DNA of 64,000 nt, from positions 1,130,184 through 1,194,183 of the forward strand of contig CAJHNH020000557.1 in the NCBI GenBank assembly GCA_905116865.2, written 5' to 3'. This document shows, in pieces, positions 1 through 13,800 of the stretch. The translations under genes were made by a program, and so were the position numbers. The stretch is from Candidula unifasciata. Taxonomy: Eukaryota > Mollusca > Gastropoda > Stylommatophora > Geomitridae. How positions within the stretch are numbered: position 1 is the first letter of the stretch; each line of letters begins with the position of its first letter. A model generated the notes under the pieces. The model was given only the letters and a program-made list of their open reading frames with translations, was not told the DNA's origin and did no database searches.

Positions 1-1030
1 GCAAGGACCTCTGTGACAGCTTTTATCCCTGTTGTCATGCAAGGGCCTCTGTGACAGCTTTTATCCCTGTTGTCATGCAAGGGCCTCTGTAACAGCTGTT
101 ATCTTTGTTGTCATGCTAGTGCCTCTGTGACAGCTGCTATCTTTGTTGTCATGCAAGTGCCTCTATGACAGCTTCTTTGTCTGTTGTCATGCAAGTGCCT
201 CTGTGACAGCTGCTTTGTCTGTTGTCATGCAAGTGCCTCTGTGACAGCTGTTATCTCTGTTGTCATGCAAGTGCCTGTATGACAGCTGCTTTGTTTGTTG
301 TCATGCAAGTGCCTCTGTGACAGCTGTTATCTTTGTTGTCATGCAAGTGCCTCTATGACAGCTGCTATCTCTGTTTTCATGCAAGTGCCTCTGTGACAGC
401 TGCTTTGTTTGTTGTCATGCAAGTGCCTCTATGACAGCTGTTATCTCTGTTGTCATGCAAGGGCCTCTGTGACAGCTGTTATCTTTGTTGTCATGCAAGT
501 GCCTCTGTGACAGCTGTTATCTTTGTTGTCATGCAAGTGCCTCTGTGACAGCTGTTATCTTTGTTGTCATGCAAGTGCCTCTATGACAGCTGCTATCTCT
601 GTTGTCATGCAAGGGCCTCTGTGACAGCTGTTATCTCTGTTGTCATGCAAGTGCCTCTATGACAGCTGCTATCTCTGTTGTCATGCAAGTGCCTCTATGA
701 CAGCTGCTATCTCTGTTGTCATGCAAGGGTCTCTGTGACAGCTGTTATCTTTGTTGTCATGCAAGTGCCTCTATGACAGCTGCTATCTCTGTTGTCATGC
801 AAGTGCCTCTATGACAGCTGCTATCTCTGTTGTCATGCAAGTGCCTCTGTGACAGCTGCTTTGTTTGTTGTCATGCAAGTGCCTCTATGACATCTGCTAT
901 CTCTGTTGTCATGCAAGGGCCTCTGTGACAGCTGCTATCTTTGTTTTCATGCAAGTGCCTCTATGACAGCTGCTATCTCTGTTGTCATGCAAGTGCCTCT
1001 GTGACAGCTGTTATCTCTGTTGTCATGCTA
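1..1030. repeat. 38-bp minisatellite, about 27 copies
   Basis: The unit contains GCAAGTGCCTCTGTGACAGC followed by TGTTATCTTTGTTGTCAT. It starts at the window edge, so the array is truncated. It lies in the intron upstream of the first visible melted exon. Copies differ mainly by T/C and T/A changes. Confidence 0.95.
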
Positions 1031-1190
1031 GAAGTACAAATGACAGGGGCAGACAATGATCCATAGTGAAATACTGCTGCTTATTAATGTATGAATAGAG
1101 AGGGACGGGGAAGGAAATATGTAAAGGAGAGAAGTAGAGAAAGTATATTTATATTGCTGAATCTGTAATTTCTGTCTGATTACCCGACAG

Positions 1191-1335
1191 AGAATCTGAC
1201 AAAATAGAGAAACATGCCCAGCCTCTTGTTGACCTTCTGGCCATGTGCCTCAAACATAATCTGACACCAAAAACCAGAGATGAAGACCCACCGCATGCCA
1301 AGATTGCTTCAGATGTTATGAGCCGACTGTTCTCT
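1191..1335 (+). CDS. VEPH1: melted exon (first in window)
   Basis: Acceptor ...CCCGACAG at 1190 and donor GTGAGT at 1336. It enters in phase 1 and leaves in phase 0, encoding ESDKIEKHAQPLVDLLAMCL and on to SRLFS, an amphipathic helix pair typical of the N-terminal helical-repeat region. Confidence 0.85.
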
Positions 1336-4300
1336 GTGAGTTTTTGTGATGTTTGACTACATGCAACCTCCATTGACACCATAGAAGTGACAAAAAGCAT
1401 TCAGGTTCCAGAACTAGTTAGATAAATATTTGTCATTTTATGTCCTGGGGCTCCAGGTCCAGTTGGGCATTGAATTTGTCCTCAATTCATAGTATTAGCC
1501 GTTCTTTTTTTCTTTTTTTAAATTTCAAATGGTTTTTATTTTTTATATACAACATCATCATCATCATCAGGTGACATGCCAGCTGGCATAAGCGTTTGTG
1601 CATCTCCACAGATCTCAATCTTTGGTGTTCTAGATCAGTTCTACTGATGATGTCCCTCCACGCCACAGTCTTGAGCTGTGCACCATAGCTTCTCTTGGTC
1701 TGCCTCTTCTACCAGTGATCTTTCCAGTCGTCACAATATTTTCCAGTGTTCCTTTTCTTATCACATGACCGAAGAACTTTGTGGGGGAAAACAAGAATAG
1801 ACCCACTGCCTTCCCAGCAAGCATGTCCTAGGAGTCTTCTAACTAGGGACTTCCTTAGAAGTCGTGCATCTGCTCAAGTGGCAAGGAAACAACCAACTAC
1901 ACAGAAATAAGCCAGTAAATCGCATGTACACACAAAACTCAGGCTCTGGCACAAAGCCAAAGTCCAAATGGACGAACAACCAGGACTTTCCATGGAGCTT
2001 ACAGCCAGTGAACGAAGAAGAAGAAGAAGTTATTCTGGCAGTCCAAGGTATTCACAACATTCTTCTCGAGAAACATATCTCATTTGTCTCCAAACTCTTC
2101 TTAATGTTGTTGTTGTATACAGCCAACACCAATTGATCTTGCACTGCGGTATAGATTTCTTTCTGTAATTGTTATAATTGTTCCTGTACCTGGACTGTAG
2201 TAGACACTGGTTATCACAACTCTCCATACTTCTGTGTTATGTGATATTATAATTCCCCATGTGATTTCCGGGGCTCCATTGAGAAGAAGACATGAATAGA
2301 CCCACTGCCTCCCCAACAAACAAGTTGTAGAAGTTGACTAATTAGAGGCTTCGTTTGAAGTCGGAGTGCATCTGCCTGAGAGGCAAGGAACCAAGAGTCT
2401 GCACACAGATAAGCCATATCTGTGAAATGGATGTGCATGCAGCACTCAGGTTCTGGAACAAGACTAAAGTCCAGAATTAGATAAACAACCAGAACTTTCT
2501 GTCATAGTTTACAGCTGGTGAAGGCGAAGAAAAATAAATTCTAATGAAGTTAAGTGTTGCTAATGTTTTTACTTGTCTGACAGCCATTTAAACTTTCACA
2601 CTCACATTTTTTGCCTTCTGACCTAATATTTTCCTAAATAATACTAATTTATTTAATTCAGCTTGTCTGTTAATATGCTTCGTAAATTTATTTGATATTT
2701 TCTTTATGTTTTTTCCTAGTTGTGTGCACAGCGTGTCAACATTCTTCTCCATAATGAAATCTTCATTGCCTCCGGTTGCTTGATAATTTTCTTCATTATT
2801 TTAATTATTTAATGTTCAACATTCACATCCATACAACCCCAGTCAGGGTTCTGAGGCCCCAGTTTGGGGGAAGACCAATGTACCCACTGCCCTCCTAGCA
2901 AGCATGTCATAAAAGGCAACTAATTAGGAGTCAGCTGAAATAGAATGTTAGGCTGAAAGGTGCAGATATCGCAACCTAGCTGTAAAGACCAAACTATATG
3001 CTAACTATCCTTCTACCTTGTTTAAATCTAAAATAAATTATTTTCATGAGTATATTTCATGTTTGAAAATACAATGTTTCTGTTTTCCAGTACTATGGCA
3101 ACAAGACGGTGATGACGCTAGCCATTCCTGCAGTGGTCAGATTCCTCAACTGTGACAACAGGGAGCTCGTCCGGAGTGTGGCCAGTTACCTGTCCTTGGC
3201 TGCCATCGACAACTCCAGCTTACTGGCTCAGCACATGCCTCTTGTCCTGTCCAGTGTACTGAAAGGTTGTCTAAATATTTGTTCTCTGTGATTGCATTAG
3301 TTGTTGCTGTAGTGTAAAGACATGCCTGTCTTCTGTCTAGTACACTGAGAGGTTGTCTAAATGTTTGTTCTCCATGATTGCATTAGTTGTTACTGTAGTG
3401 TAAAGACATGCCTCTCTTCTGTCTAGTGTTCTGAAAGGTTTTCTAAATGTTTGTTCTCTGTGATTGCATTAGTTGTTGCTGTAGTGTTAGAGTTCGCACA
3501 ATCATCTGCTGATTAATTGGTCCTGTTTGTATCTTTAATTACCTCTGGGCACTGGGTTGCAGACAGTTGACTGTTGTCTATGCCCTTGGGATGAAACATG
3601 ACTGTCTGAGGCTAACGCCAGCAGTTCCACATATACTACCCTTAATCATGGCCTGGTTACATCCTAATTTGTGTCTTTGCAGGTGTGAAGTTTCAGTTTT
3701 AGCCTTGCACACCTCACTGGTTTCTGAACAAGGAGAAGGGAAGGAGAGCTTTGTAGATATAATCATGTGGAGATGGTGTGTGGGCAATCATTGTCAAGTG
3801 TAGAACCATCATCAAGTCTTTTGCTCCCTCACTGAAGTGATCATGCTTTTCTGCATCTTGCCCTCTTCAACAGCATGTACCAGTTTGTGTGTTGACACCT
3901 TTCACACTATGACAAAACTGTCAGAAGGCTGTTTTACAAGAGTGGTTTACCAAGACTTCAACTTGTTTTAGCAAGTGCTGACTGCAATAGTCTTTGTATA
4001 AAAAGACTAACTTTGCAATGCAGCAACGGTTACAGGTGACCTAATAACTGTCGGTGCCCTAATATAACTTTGTTACACAGTTAAACTGGGTTTCCAGGAT
4101 TTGTACTTGTTTGATTCTCATCCCTGAGCTGTTAATCCTCAAGAAAGCCTCCCTGGAAGGGAAAATTAGAGGGGAACCCCCCCCCCCCCCACCCCCCCAA
4201 AAAAAACCCAGGACAGCAGGTGGGAGAGGTCATTCATGGTGTTCCTCACACACTAGTGCCATATGAGAATTGTTTGAACTATGTTATAGGTGTAATTTCA

Positions 4301-7300
4301 ACAGCCGACTAACTCAGCTCCTCTTAGTGACCACTAGTAGCCTTGTCTGTGGCCACTTTTGCAGTTTAATCAAAGGCTATCCGTGTTTTTTGTTTGTTAC
4401 CACTCATCCATGGCCTGGTGGACACACCTACTGGCAGACAAGACTCCTCTACCTGAGTGTAACTTGTGAGCAAATATAAGCACTTATTTTCAAAGATAAC
4501 TTTTGATTAAGAGTTAATAATCAAATCCCTGTGTCCCCATCGTAAATTTGAACAAAGAAGTCACAAACATTAGATTGCAAACTTTATTGCCTGACATTAT
4601 TCACTGTATTATCAGGTGTTTATTACAATAACAATTGATTAAATAAATCAGATAAATGAATCCAATTGCCTAGCATATTTCACTGTATCTGGTAAAACAG
4701 GCAGTTACGTTTGAGAGTGATTGATTTTTGTATTTCAGTTGTAAATAATTGATTTATTTGTTTCATTTTATTGAATTGTTACTTTTTTTTAAATTATCTG
4801 ATGAGATGCAGCAAAATTTGCCGGGCAGTAAATTGTGCAATCTGTATACTTTTTGTTGAAGTTAGTAATCATTTCTGTTGTTAAGTAGACCAAAAATAAA
4901 CATTTTCTTCCTCAGGTAACTATTTGCTCGGCCAGGTGTTGCCCCAGATTTATGAAGAGAACCCGCAGCCTGTGCTAGAACATGTCGACAAGCTAGCCAA
5001 GTTACTGGGCAAGTGTGACCCCACAGAGAAAGTCTGTTTTTTGCAGACGTTTCACAAAGTGGCCAGGACTCATCCTCAGGTGGGCCTTGCATGCCAATAC
5101 ATTATGGATTTACCATTTCCTCTTTGTTTTATTCAGTCATTAGTGTGTAATTCTTTCATTATTTTCTCATGGTTTTATTAATTTGTCACTTCAGAACCGG
5201 TGCTACAGAGCCTGTGCACTGCGCTGAGCTTCTTCGGACTCAGACTTGCGACGGAGCACTTATGGGTTACTACCTGTGTGCCATGATGTTGATCCGTTGT
5301 TGTTCAAACTTCTAGGTCTTCTCTTTCTTTCTCTTGGTCAGAACTGCCAATTACTGTATTTATTTACCACTTTTGCTGTGTAGGTGGGGGGGGGGGGGTC
5401 TTTGAACCTGAGGATCTGGGGCCGCATTGCTAGTGCTGTGGCCATGGACTGCAGGCTAGGATTGGCCAAGGTTATTTAAGAAAAAAGTCGGCTTCGCCAG
5501 GACCTGAAACCACAACCTTCAGATCCACAGGTGAGCGTCTACGTTCACTGTGTTATCACTGGATAATTCATTCACCATGTCATCGCTGGATTATTCATTC
5601 ACCATGTCATCACTGGATTATTCATTCACCATGTCATCACTGGATTATTCATTCACAAATGCATCATTGCTTGTCTCATGCATTATTACACCATTCCTGG
5701 ATCATTACACCACAAATCATTTACCATTTCACATGTGCATCATACATTCACAGTTTCACCTTTGATTCACCTTTGATTCACCTTTGATTCACCTTGTCAC
5801 CATGCATCACACATAGTGTTCTTTACCTCACAGCTATTGGAGAATCACGTTGGCCAGCTGTGCACCCACTTGTCCTCATCTCTTCACTCTCCTATGGTTC
5901 TGATGATCCTGGCCGACATGACCACATCTCGTCCGGCCGCGCTCGTCGATCATCTCCCTGCTGTCCAGGCAGTGGTGGATTCCCAGCCCATGCTGATGTA
6001 CCAGGTCGCACAGATCACTGGCGCAGTGGGTACAGTCAGTCAGGTCAGTACAGCAATCATCATCTGTGTTCAGTTAACTTGTACTAAGAACCGACATCAT
6101 AACACTCAGAATGTTCCCATAAGCCCACTGTTCCCATCTTCAGCAGTCACAGAAGAGTTCTAATGCCATCGTTGCCATTAACGTTTGATTATATGCCCAT
6201 CTTGTCATTGCTCTGAGTGTAGAATGTAACCCACATCCCCTAGTCATTCCCTGCTGAACCGTTCTCTCCACACCATAGTGATCTCTTTATGGTTCTGAAT
6301 GTTCATTGGCTCCCAGAGGGTCTTGACCACATCTAGCTTAGTACGAATAAGCTCACCACCCAGTGGTCCAGCATCAGCCAGTCTGTCTGCCAGTTCCTTT
6401 CCCTACACAGCAGCCTTCCCTGCTTGTTTGTTATTCGTCCAAGAATCACATCTGTCTGACTGACTGACTGATTCTCTACCCCACCAGGACATCACACAAG
6501 CGATAAACACCCGATGACACAATGTGCCACCATGTGGGCGAGGATCACCGTGGAGAGGTCCCAGAAACCGCGTTCAGCCCCTAGGTCATATTTATGGCCA
6601 GGCTATATTGCGGCCCCTGGCAAGAGCCAGAGTAGGGCTTCAAATAACGAAAAATTCCATCCTAAAAAGGACGGAAAGTATCTGTCTGTCAAATTTGGTG
6701 GTTATATCTGTAAACACTTTTTGTTACTTCATCTGATTTTTTTCCTTCAAATTAGTTCATTCATTATCCTGTTGTGCCATTATTGGTCACATAGGGCTTG
6801 TAGTCGATTCCTCCATTCTCTTCTATGCTGTACAGTGAGATCAATATCAGGATGGAATCCAGTCCAGCAGCTTTGGCCTCTCTTATCAGCATTCACTTTA
6901 GGGTTTCTTTGACTGTCGTCACCTTTTTAATCAATGTTTTCCCCTTTTTAGTGCCTGTTTTGTGGTTCAGTGCTCATTTCTTCTCAGGATGTGTCCTGTC
7001 TAGTGCCTCCTTCTCTGTCTTTTAACTGTAGATACTAGTGGTTGCCCAAACATTTCTCTTATTTCTTCACCCCTTTTGAATTCGTCTTCTTCTTCTTCTT
7101 CTTCTTCTTCTTCTTCTTCTTCTTCTTCTTCTTCTTCTTCTTTTTCTTCTTCTTTTTCTTTTTCTTCTATCTAATTATAAAATGGTCATGCAATATGTAT
7201 TGATTACATTTAGGATGGCATATAGTCACTAGTAAACATAAACTGAAAAAGTCTGTGGTTAAATGAGTAGGGACTCTTTGTAGTTTTCAGATCAAATGTG

Positions 7301-7807
7301 AGATGATTCCATAATTAAACTTGTCTTAAATAAATCAATTCTAGATTTAGGCAAACATATAAACTTGGTCGATGTTTCTAGGATTGAACTGATCCTACCA
7401 GAAAATGTAATTTAAAAAAATTTTGTGACAGGATTTTATAAAGGAATTTGGCCTTGGTAAAAAATTAAACGTTTACTCCATAGCAGAAGCCGTAAATGTT
7501 CTTATAAGAGATTGTTTTCAACGTAATTTCTATCAGAGACTAGGCGTAAGGCCCAATTTTGTATGGAATACAATCATATGACAATAGAATTAGAGAAATA
7601 ATCAGAAATTGTGGAACAATTGTCAATATGCGTTTGGATGTAGACTGCGTAAAACATTTTACTTGTATGTTCATCCAGAAATTGTTCAGTAGAGCCAAGC
7701 TAATAAACTTTTTGCGCTATTTTTTTTTTTCTGATATAAAGAAGAAAAGGAGGAGGAGGAACGAAGAAGAAGAAAAAGAAGAAGAAGAAGAAGAAGAAGA
7801 AGAAGAA

Positions 7808-7874
<67 letters not shown>

Positions 7875-10800
7875 AAGAAGAAGAAAAAAGGAAGAGGAAG
7901 AAGAGGAGGAAGAAGAAGAAGAAGAAGAAGAAGAAGAAGAAAAAGAAGAAGAAGAAGAAGAAGAAGAAGAAGAAGAAAAAGGGAAAGAAGAAGAAGAAAA
8001 AGGAAAGAAGAAGAAGAAAAGGGAAAGAAGAAGAAGAAAAGGGAAAGAAGAAGAAGAAAAGGGAAAGAAGAAGAAGAATTCGTCCTATTTTATGTTCATC
8101 ATTTGCAGGCATTTTGTTTTTGAAACATTTAACATTTTTTTGTTCAGGCTGTTAAAAGCAGCTGATGCCTTGCCAATGTCTGTCATTATTTCTTTCTTTG
8201 TATTTCTTCACTAACAAAATTACACCAGCCTTCCCTGCTTGTTTGTTATTCGTCCAAGAATCACATCTGTCTGACTGACTGACTGATTCTCTACCCCACC
8301 AGGACATCACACAAGCGATAAACACCCGATGACACAATGTGCCACCATGTGGGCGAGGATCACCGTGGAGAGGTCCCAGAAACCGCGTTCAGCCCCTAGG
8401 TCATATTTATGGCCAGGCTATATTGCGGCCCCTGGCAAGAGCCAGAGTAGGGCTTCAAATAACGAAAAATTCCATCCTAAAAAGGACGGAAAGTATCTGT
8501 CTGTCAAATTTGGTGGTTATATCTGTAAACACTTTTTGTTACTTCATCTGATTTTTTTCCTTCAAATTAGTTCATTCATTATCCTGTTGTGCCATTATTG
8601 GTCACATAGGGCTTGTAGTCGATTCCTCCATTCTCTTCTATGCTGTACAGTGAGATCAATATCAGGATGGAATCCAGTCCAGCAGCTTTGGCCTCTCTTA
8701 TCAGCATTCACTTTAGGGTTTCTTTGACTGTCGTCACCTTTTTAATCCATGTTTTCCCCTTTTTAGTGCCTGTTTTGTGGTTCAGTGCTCATTTCTTCTC
8801 AGGATGTGTCCTGTCTAGTGCCTCCTTCTCTGTCTTTTAACTGTAGATACTAGTGGTTGCCCAAACATTTCTCTTATTTCTTCACCCCTTTTGAATTCGT
8901 CCTATTTTATGTTCATCATTTGCAGGCATTTTGTTTTTGAAACATTTAACATTTTTTTGTTCAGGCTGTTAAAAGCAGCTAATGCCTTGCCAATGTCTGT
9001 CATTATTTCTTTCTTTGTATTTCTTCACTAACAAAATTACTACCTAAATAAGTGAATTGTTCTGTTACATCAATTCCTTTTGTCTCTTGTGTTGCATCAA
9101 GTGTTACAAATTTATTTTATTGCGTGTTTGTTAATCGTCCAGGAATCACATCTGTCTATTAAAGCTGATGGTTAAATCTGAAAACAGTTTCTCTTACTTC
9201 ATGTGATTTTGTTTTTAATTGCTCGTTTGTTAATCATCCAGGAACCACCTCATCTTTCTGTTAAAATTGGTGGTTCACTTTAGAACACATGAATTGAATG
9301 AGGACAGACTTGAAGTATGTCTGTCCCTAGCCTGTGGTTGTCCCCCCTTGACTTGCGTATAACACATTTTGTGTTTCTCTTCCCTGTTTGTTTTCAATAG
9401 CCTGAATTTGACTATACTGAAGTCACTGGCTACATGATGACCAGCCAGTATATTGCTGCCAGGGGCTTCCCCGTGTGAGTTCCTGGGCCTCATCTTGGGG
9501 GAACAAGAATACCACCCATTGCCCCCCTCTAACGAGCATATCGTAAACGTCAAATATTTAAGGGGTATTTCCTCCTAAGTCAGTGCATCTGTTTGAGAGG
9601 CAAGGAACCAACAGTCTGCATACAGATAAGCCAGATCTGTAAATGGATGAGTATGCAAAACTCAATTTTGGAACAAGACTAAAGTCTAGGAGTGGACAAA
9701 CAACCAGAATTTAGAGCCAGTGAATGCCAAGAAGAAGAATAAAAAGAATTGCCAGTGCTACATGTCATCATATCCTTCCTTATTACATTATAGTTTACAT
9801 TGTAGGTTCACAGATGTTCCTCTGTTACCACAAGATAAACGCCAAACAGATTCTGAAATGTTTTTCTCTGACATTGGGTTCCCAGGAACAGGCTCAGAAA
9901 TCTGTGAGGTACCTAGTGTCAAAGTTAACAGGGATGGATCAGTCAGTCCTGCCTGCTGTACTGCAAGAGATCCGAGGGCTGGGACTACGACATCATAGCC
10001 TCATAGAAGAACATCTGGACAAGATATGTAAACTCTCCACATCTGGATCGAGTGCAGTGAGACTTCTGGTGCAGCAGATCCAAGAGGATGTCAGGAAACA
10101 GTAAGTATATCAGACCACTGGTTGTTGCACTGCCCCAGTTGTTGCACTACCCCAGTTGTTGCACTACCCCAGTTGTTTGCACTACCCCAGTTGTTGCACT
10201 ACCCCAGTTGTTGCACTACCCCAGTTGTTGCACTACCCCAGTTGTTTGCACTACCCCAGCTGTTGCACTACCCCAGTTGTTGCACTACCCCAGCTGTTGC
10301 ACTACCCCAGTTGTTGCACTACCCCAGTTGTTGCACTACCCCAGTTGTTGCACTACCCCAGTTGTTGCACTACCCCAGTTGTTGCACTACCCCAGTTGTT
10401 GCACTACCCCAGTTGTTTGCACTACCCCAGTTGTTTGCACTACCCCATTTGTTTGCACTACCCCAGTTGTTTGCACTATCCCAGTTGTTTGCACTACCCC
10501 AGTTGTTTGCACTACCCCAGTTGTTTGCACTACCCCACTTGCTACACTACCACCAGTTATTTATCACTTGTTGCTACACTACCACCAGTTACTTATCACT
10601 CGTTGCTACACTACCACCAGTTACTTATTACTCGTTGCTACACTACCACCAGTAACTTATCACTCGTTGCTACACTACCAGTTGGTACATTGCTACTAAT
10701 ACTAGTTGCTACATTACCACCAGTTGTTACAGTTTCATCAGTTGCTATGTTATCACCTGTTGCTACGTTACCAGCATTTGCTACTAATACTAGTTGCTAC

Positions 10801-13800
10801 ATTAATACTAGTTATCACAGTTCTAATTGCTACACTGTCACATTGCTGTACTGCAACCAGCTGCTACTCAGTCAACATATGCTACATTACTGCAAATGGC
10901 TACATCACTACACTACTTTCATTTACTGTACCATGATCATTTGCAAAATCCAACCAATCATAGATTTCATTAGAAAATCTAACCAGTCCTAGATTTCATT
11001 ACAGAATCCATCCAACCAATCATAGATTTCATTAGAAAATCTAACCAGTCCTAGATTTCATTACAGAATCCATCCAACCAATTATAGACTTCTTTGGAAA
11101 ATCCAACCAATCATAGATTTCATTAGAAAATCTAACCAGTCCTAGATTTCATTACAGAATCCATCCAACCAATCATAGACTTCTTTGGAAAATCCAACCA
11201 ATCATATGCTTCATTTGAAGTGTGAAAGGCAGAAGAAGGGAATGACTGTTTCTCCAAAACCAAATGAGATCGAGACCAGAACCGTCACCACAAATATAGC
11301 TGACAGGAAAGTGAGCAGAAATGTGAGCTGACCTAGCTGAAAGTGGTCAACGAAAGAGAATTAGAAATAAATGACTGTTTCAGGAGTTTGAATCTGTTTT
11401 AAATTTTATTCAGTACTGAAATTATTTATTTTTTGGATGAAACTGAAATATCACCACTAGCATTTGTTGTCTGTTGGGCAGCTTGGTGACATCCAGTAAA
11501 AGACAGTCTACAGCAAGAGAGGCTGCAGCGCCTTCAACCAACAGGATATCTTTGGTGAACGGTGAAGCCAAGGAGAAACCCAAGGAACTGAGGTCGGTCT
11601 CCAGCCAGACTGAGGGAACGGTCACCGTGATCACCGTGGGTAATCCACCAAATACAGCACAGCCGAGCGGAACCGTGTCTGCCAAACATACAACCCTGCC
11701 CCTGACTGTGTCGGCCGGACATTCTGGTCTGCCTCCTGGCAGTGTGTCAAGTCAGCAGAGTTTAGCAAAGCTACACAGGTGGGTCTTTATGAGAAAGTTT
11801 CTAGCTTACACAGCTCCTTCCTCTGGTCTTTTCAGTCTCTACAAACTGAGTTATGTTGCAGTTTGCTTAGACCTAGCGCTGAGTGCCTCCGATTGTGACA
11901 GACATGATTTGGGTTTGTTATTCCTGTGATTCAGCATCATCATTGTCCTGATGTATGATTATATGTCACATAGGGCTCGCAGTCTGTTCTTCCATTGCAT
12001 TCTGTCCTATACAGTCACTTCAGTATCACCGATGGAATCCAGTCTAGCAGCCTTAACCTCTCTCATCAATGTTCATCTTGTGGGCGTCCCTGCCTCCTTA
12101 ATCCTTTACTTTCGATTTGTGAGAGAGGAATCATGCTGCATGGGTAACTCATGCTCTCTGTAATACTTCCCAGACTTTGTGCTTCAATACATGCTGAGCA
12201 ACACTGATCCCAGAATCCCTGCTCTAATTATGAAAGATTTTCTTTACATAAGAGGGTCTTGCTAGTCACACACGCTGTGTCACCATGGATTGTGAGTCCT
12301 GTGTCTCCCCATAGCACAGTATAACATTATCTTCTGGAAAAAACAAACAGAAAATCTGCACACAAAAAACAGAACGAAACAAAACTCAACCTTTTTTCAC
12401 CTTCTGACAGACGAGCCTCACTGGGAGACTACAGCTACAGCTCTGCCCGCACACAGAGCCCTGAATCCATGTCTGACACCAGCGTTGGAAAGTCTTACAC
12501 CAGTGTTGGAATGTCTGCTGATCGGGTCAGCTGGGTGAGTTCAGTGTGTGACTGTTTCACTTCTGAAGACATAAATGCCTAATATTTTATTAGAAACTAT
12601 GATCATCTCCAGGAACATAACCACACTTTAATATCCAAGTATATGGCAACATTTGAAAACATTTAAGTATTTTAGGTAGCCAATCCACCCAGTGTGTGTG
12701 TTTATCTGTATGTGGGTGGAAGGGTGTAGAGGGAAAAGAGATAGACCCCCGCCACTCTAACAAATATATCATCAAATGTTAACTAGGGGTGGTTCCCTTT
12801 AAGTCGGCATGTTATATGCCTTTGAGGCTAGGAGCCAACACTCCACATACAAATAAGCCAAATCGGATGTTCACAAAAAATTCAAGGAAAATCTCTCGTT
12901 TTCGGGCCCACAAAGAGAGTGACTTCCCTTCCCATTCATAAATTGCCGAGGTCTTTCTGTATGAGGTTTACTGGCACAGGAGCAGAGAATTCATGGGGTG
13001 ACCAATTTGCTGTGAAGTTGGAACCTGAACTACTAATATTACAACTCCTGGGTCAGGACACATTGCACACCATCGTCTCACACACTCTCTGTCCTTCGAG
13101 GTCTAGCTTCTTCATTTCTGTTTATTCTTAGACTGAGTAAATACCTTACAATTCTATTAGGAGTCATCTATAACACTCGCTGTCGTTTTCTCACTATCAC
13201 TGTCTGTCTATTCCCCCCTCCCCTTTTTCCCCTAACATTAACATTCCACGTCCCTCTCCTCCACTTCTGTCTGGGTTGATGCAGTGTATCCTTGTATTGC
13301 AGCATGAGTCCATTCGAGACGGTGTGCAGCTGTTTTGTGAGAAACACTTTGCAAAGATCAAAAGCTTCATCCTCAAGCTGAACGCCACCATCCCTCTGCC
13401 GGTCAAGTGTAGCGTTGTCAGTGAGTGTGTCCTTCCATTCACTTCAAAGTTTGCTCATCATTTTCAACATCTTGTTCTTCATTGTTGTCATGTCATATTG
13501 TCACTTTCCTTTAGAAGGCACAGATAGAAGATTAGGTTCTGTACAGACTGTGGATACATTTGTTGATTCATTGTTGATTCATTAACCGTCAGTTCAAGAA
13601 CACACAACAGTCACCAGTCAAACTGTACAGAATGTGGCTACATTTGTTGATTTATTGTAACCGTCAGTTCAAGAACACACAACAGTCACCACTCAGACTG
13701 TACTAGCATGTAAGTCATGAGGAAATAGATGTTGCTTATTGATGAGTCATTCAAACAGGTACAGTCGTGGTACAGTCTAGGCTTCCTTGCTAACAGGAAA

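Larger units (their letters stand above)
6411..9040. repeat. Tandem segmental duplication (units 6411-8225 and 8226-9040)
   Basis: 6411-7086 matches 8226-8901 with a constant 1815-base offset and almost no differences. The sequence after 8076 matches the sequence after 8893. The first copy is longer by one ~1-kb insertion at GAATTCGTC. The duplicated unit carries a Helentron-like copy and a LINE fragment. Confidence 0.92.
6690..9120 (-). mobile_element. LINE polymerase fragment, duplicated and interrupted
   Basis: The - strand from about 9110 reads KFVTLDATQETKGIDVTEQF then TYLGSNF (RT thumb, compare ELYTYLGSN at 30.7-32.1 kb). The C-terminal part WRNRLQALCDQ lies near 6775 and 8590. It is split by the tandem duplication and, in copy 1, by the 7087-8075 insertion. 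Stops and frameshifts make it non-functional. Confidence 0.65.

Noticed and set aside
1..1030. CRISPR-like array
   Set aside because: Units are contiguous with no unique spacers, and the context is a eukaryotic intron.
6514..6912. 132-codon frame, found twice, as a duplicated gene
   Set aside because: It starts inside a Helentron-like element and runs antisense into LINE sequence. The second copy comes from the segmental duplication.
10088..10992. Repeat-rich 203- and 278-codon frames overlapping the end of a melted exon
   Set aside because: The exon ends at a canonical GTAAGT donor and the next exon joins in phase. The frames are a 17-bp array.
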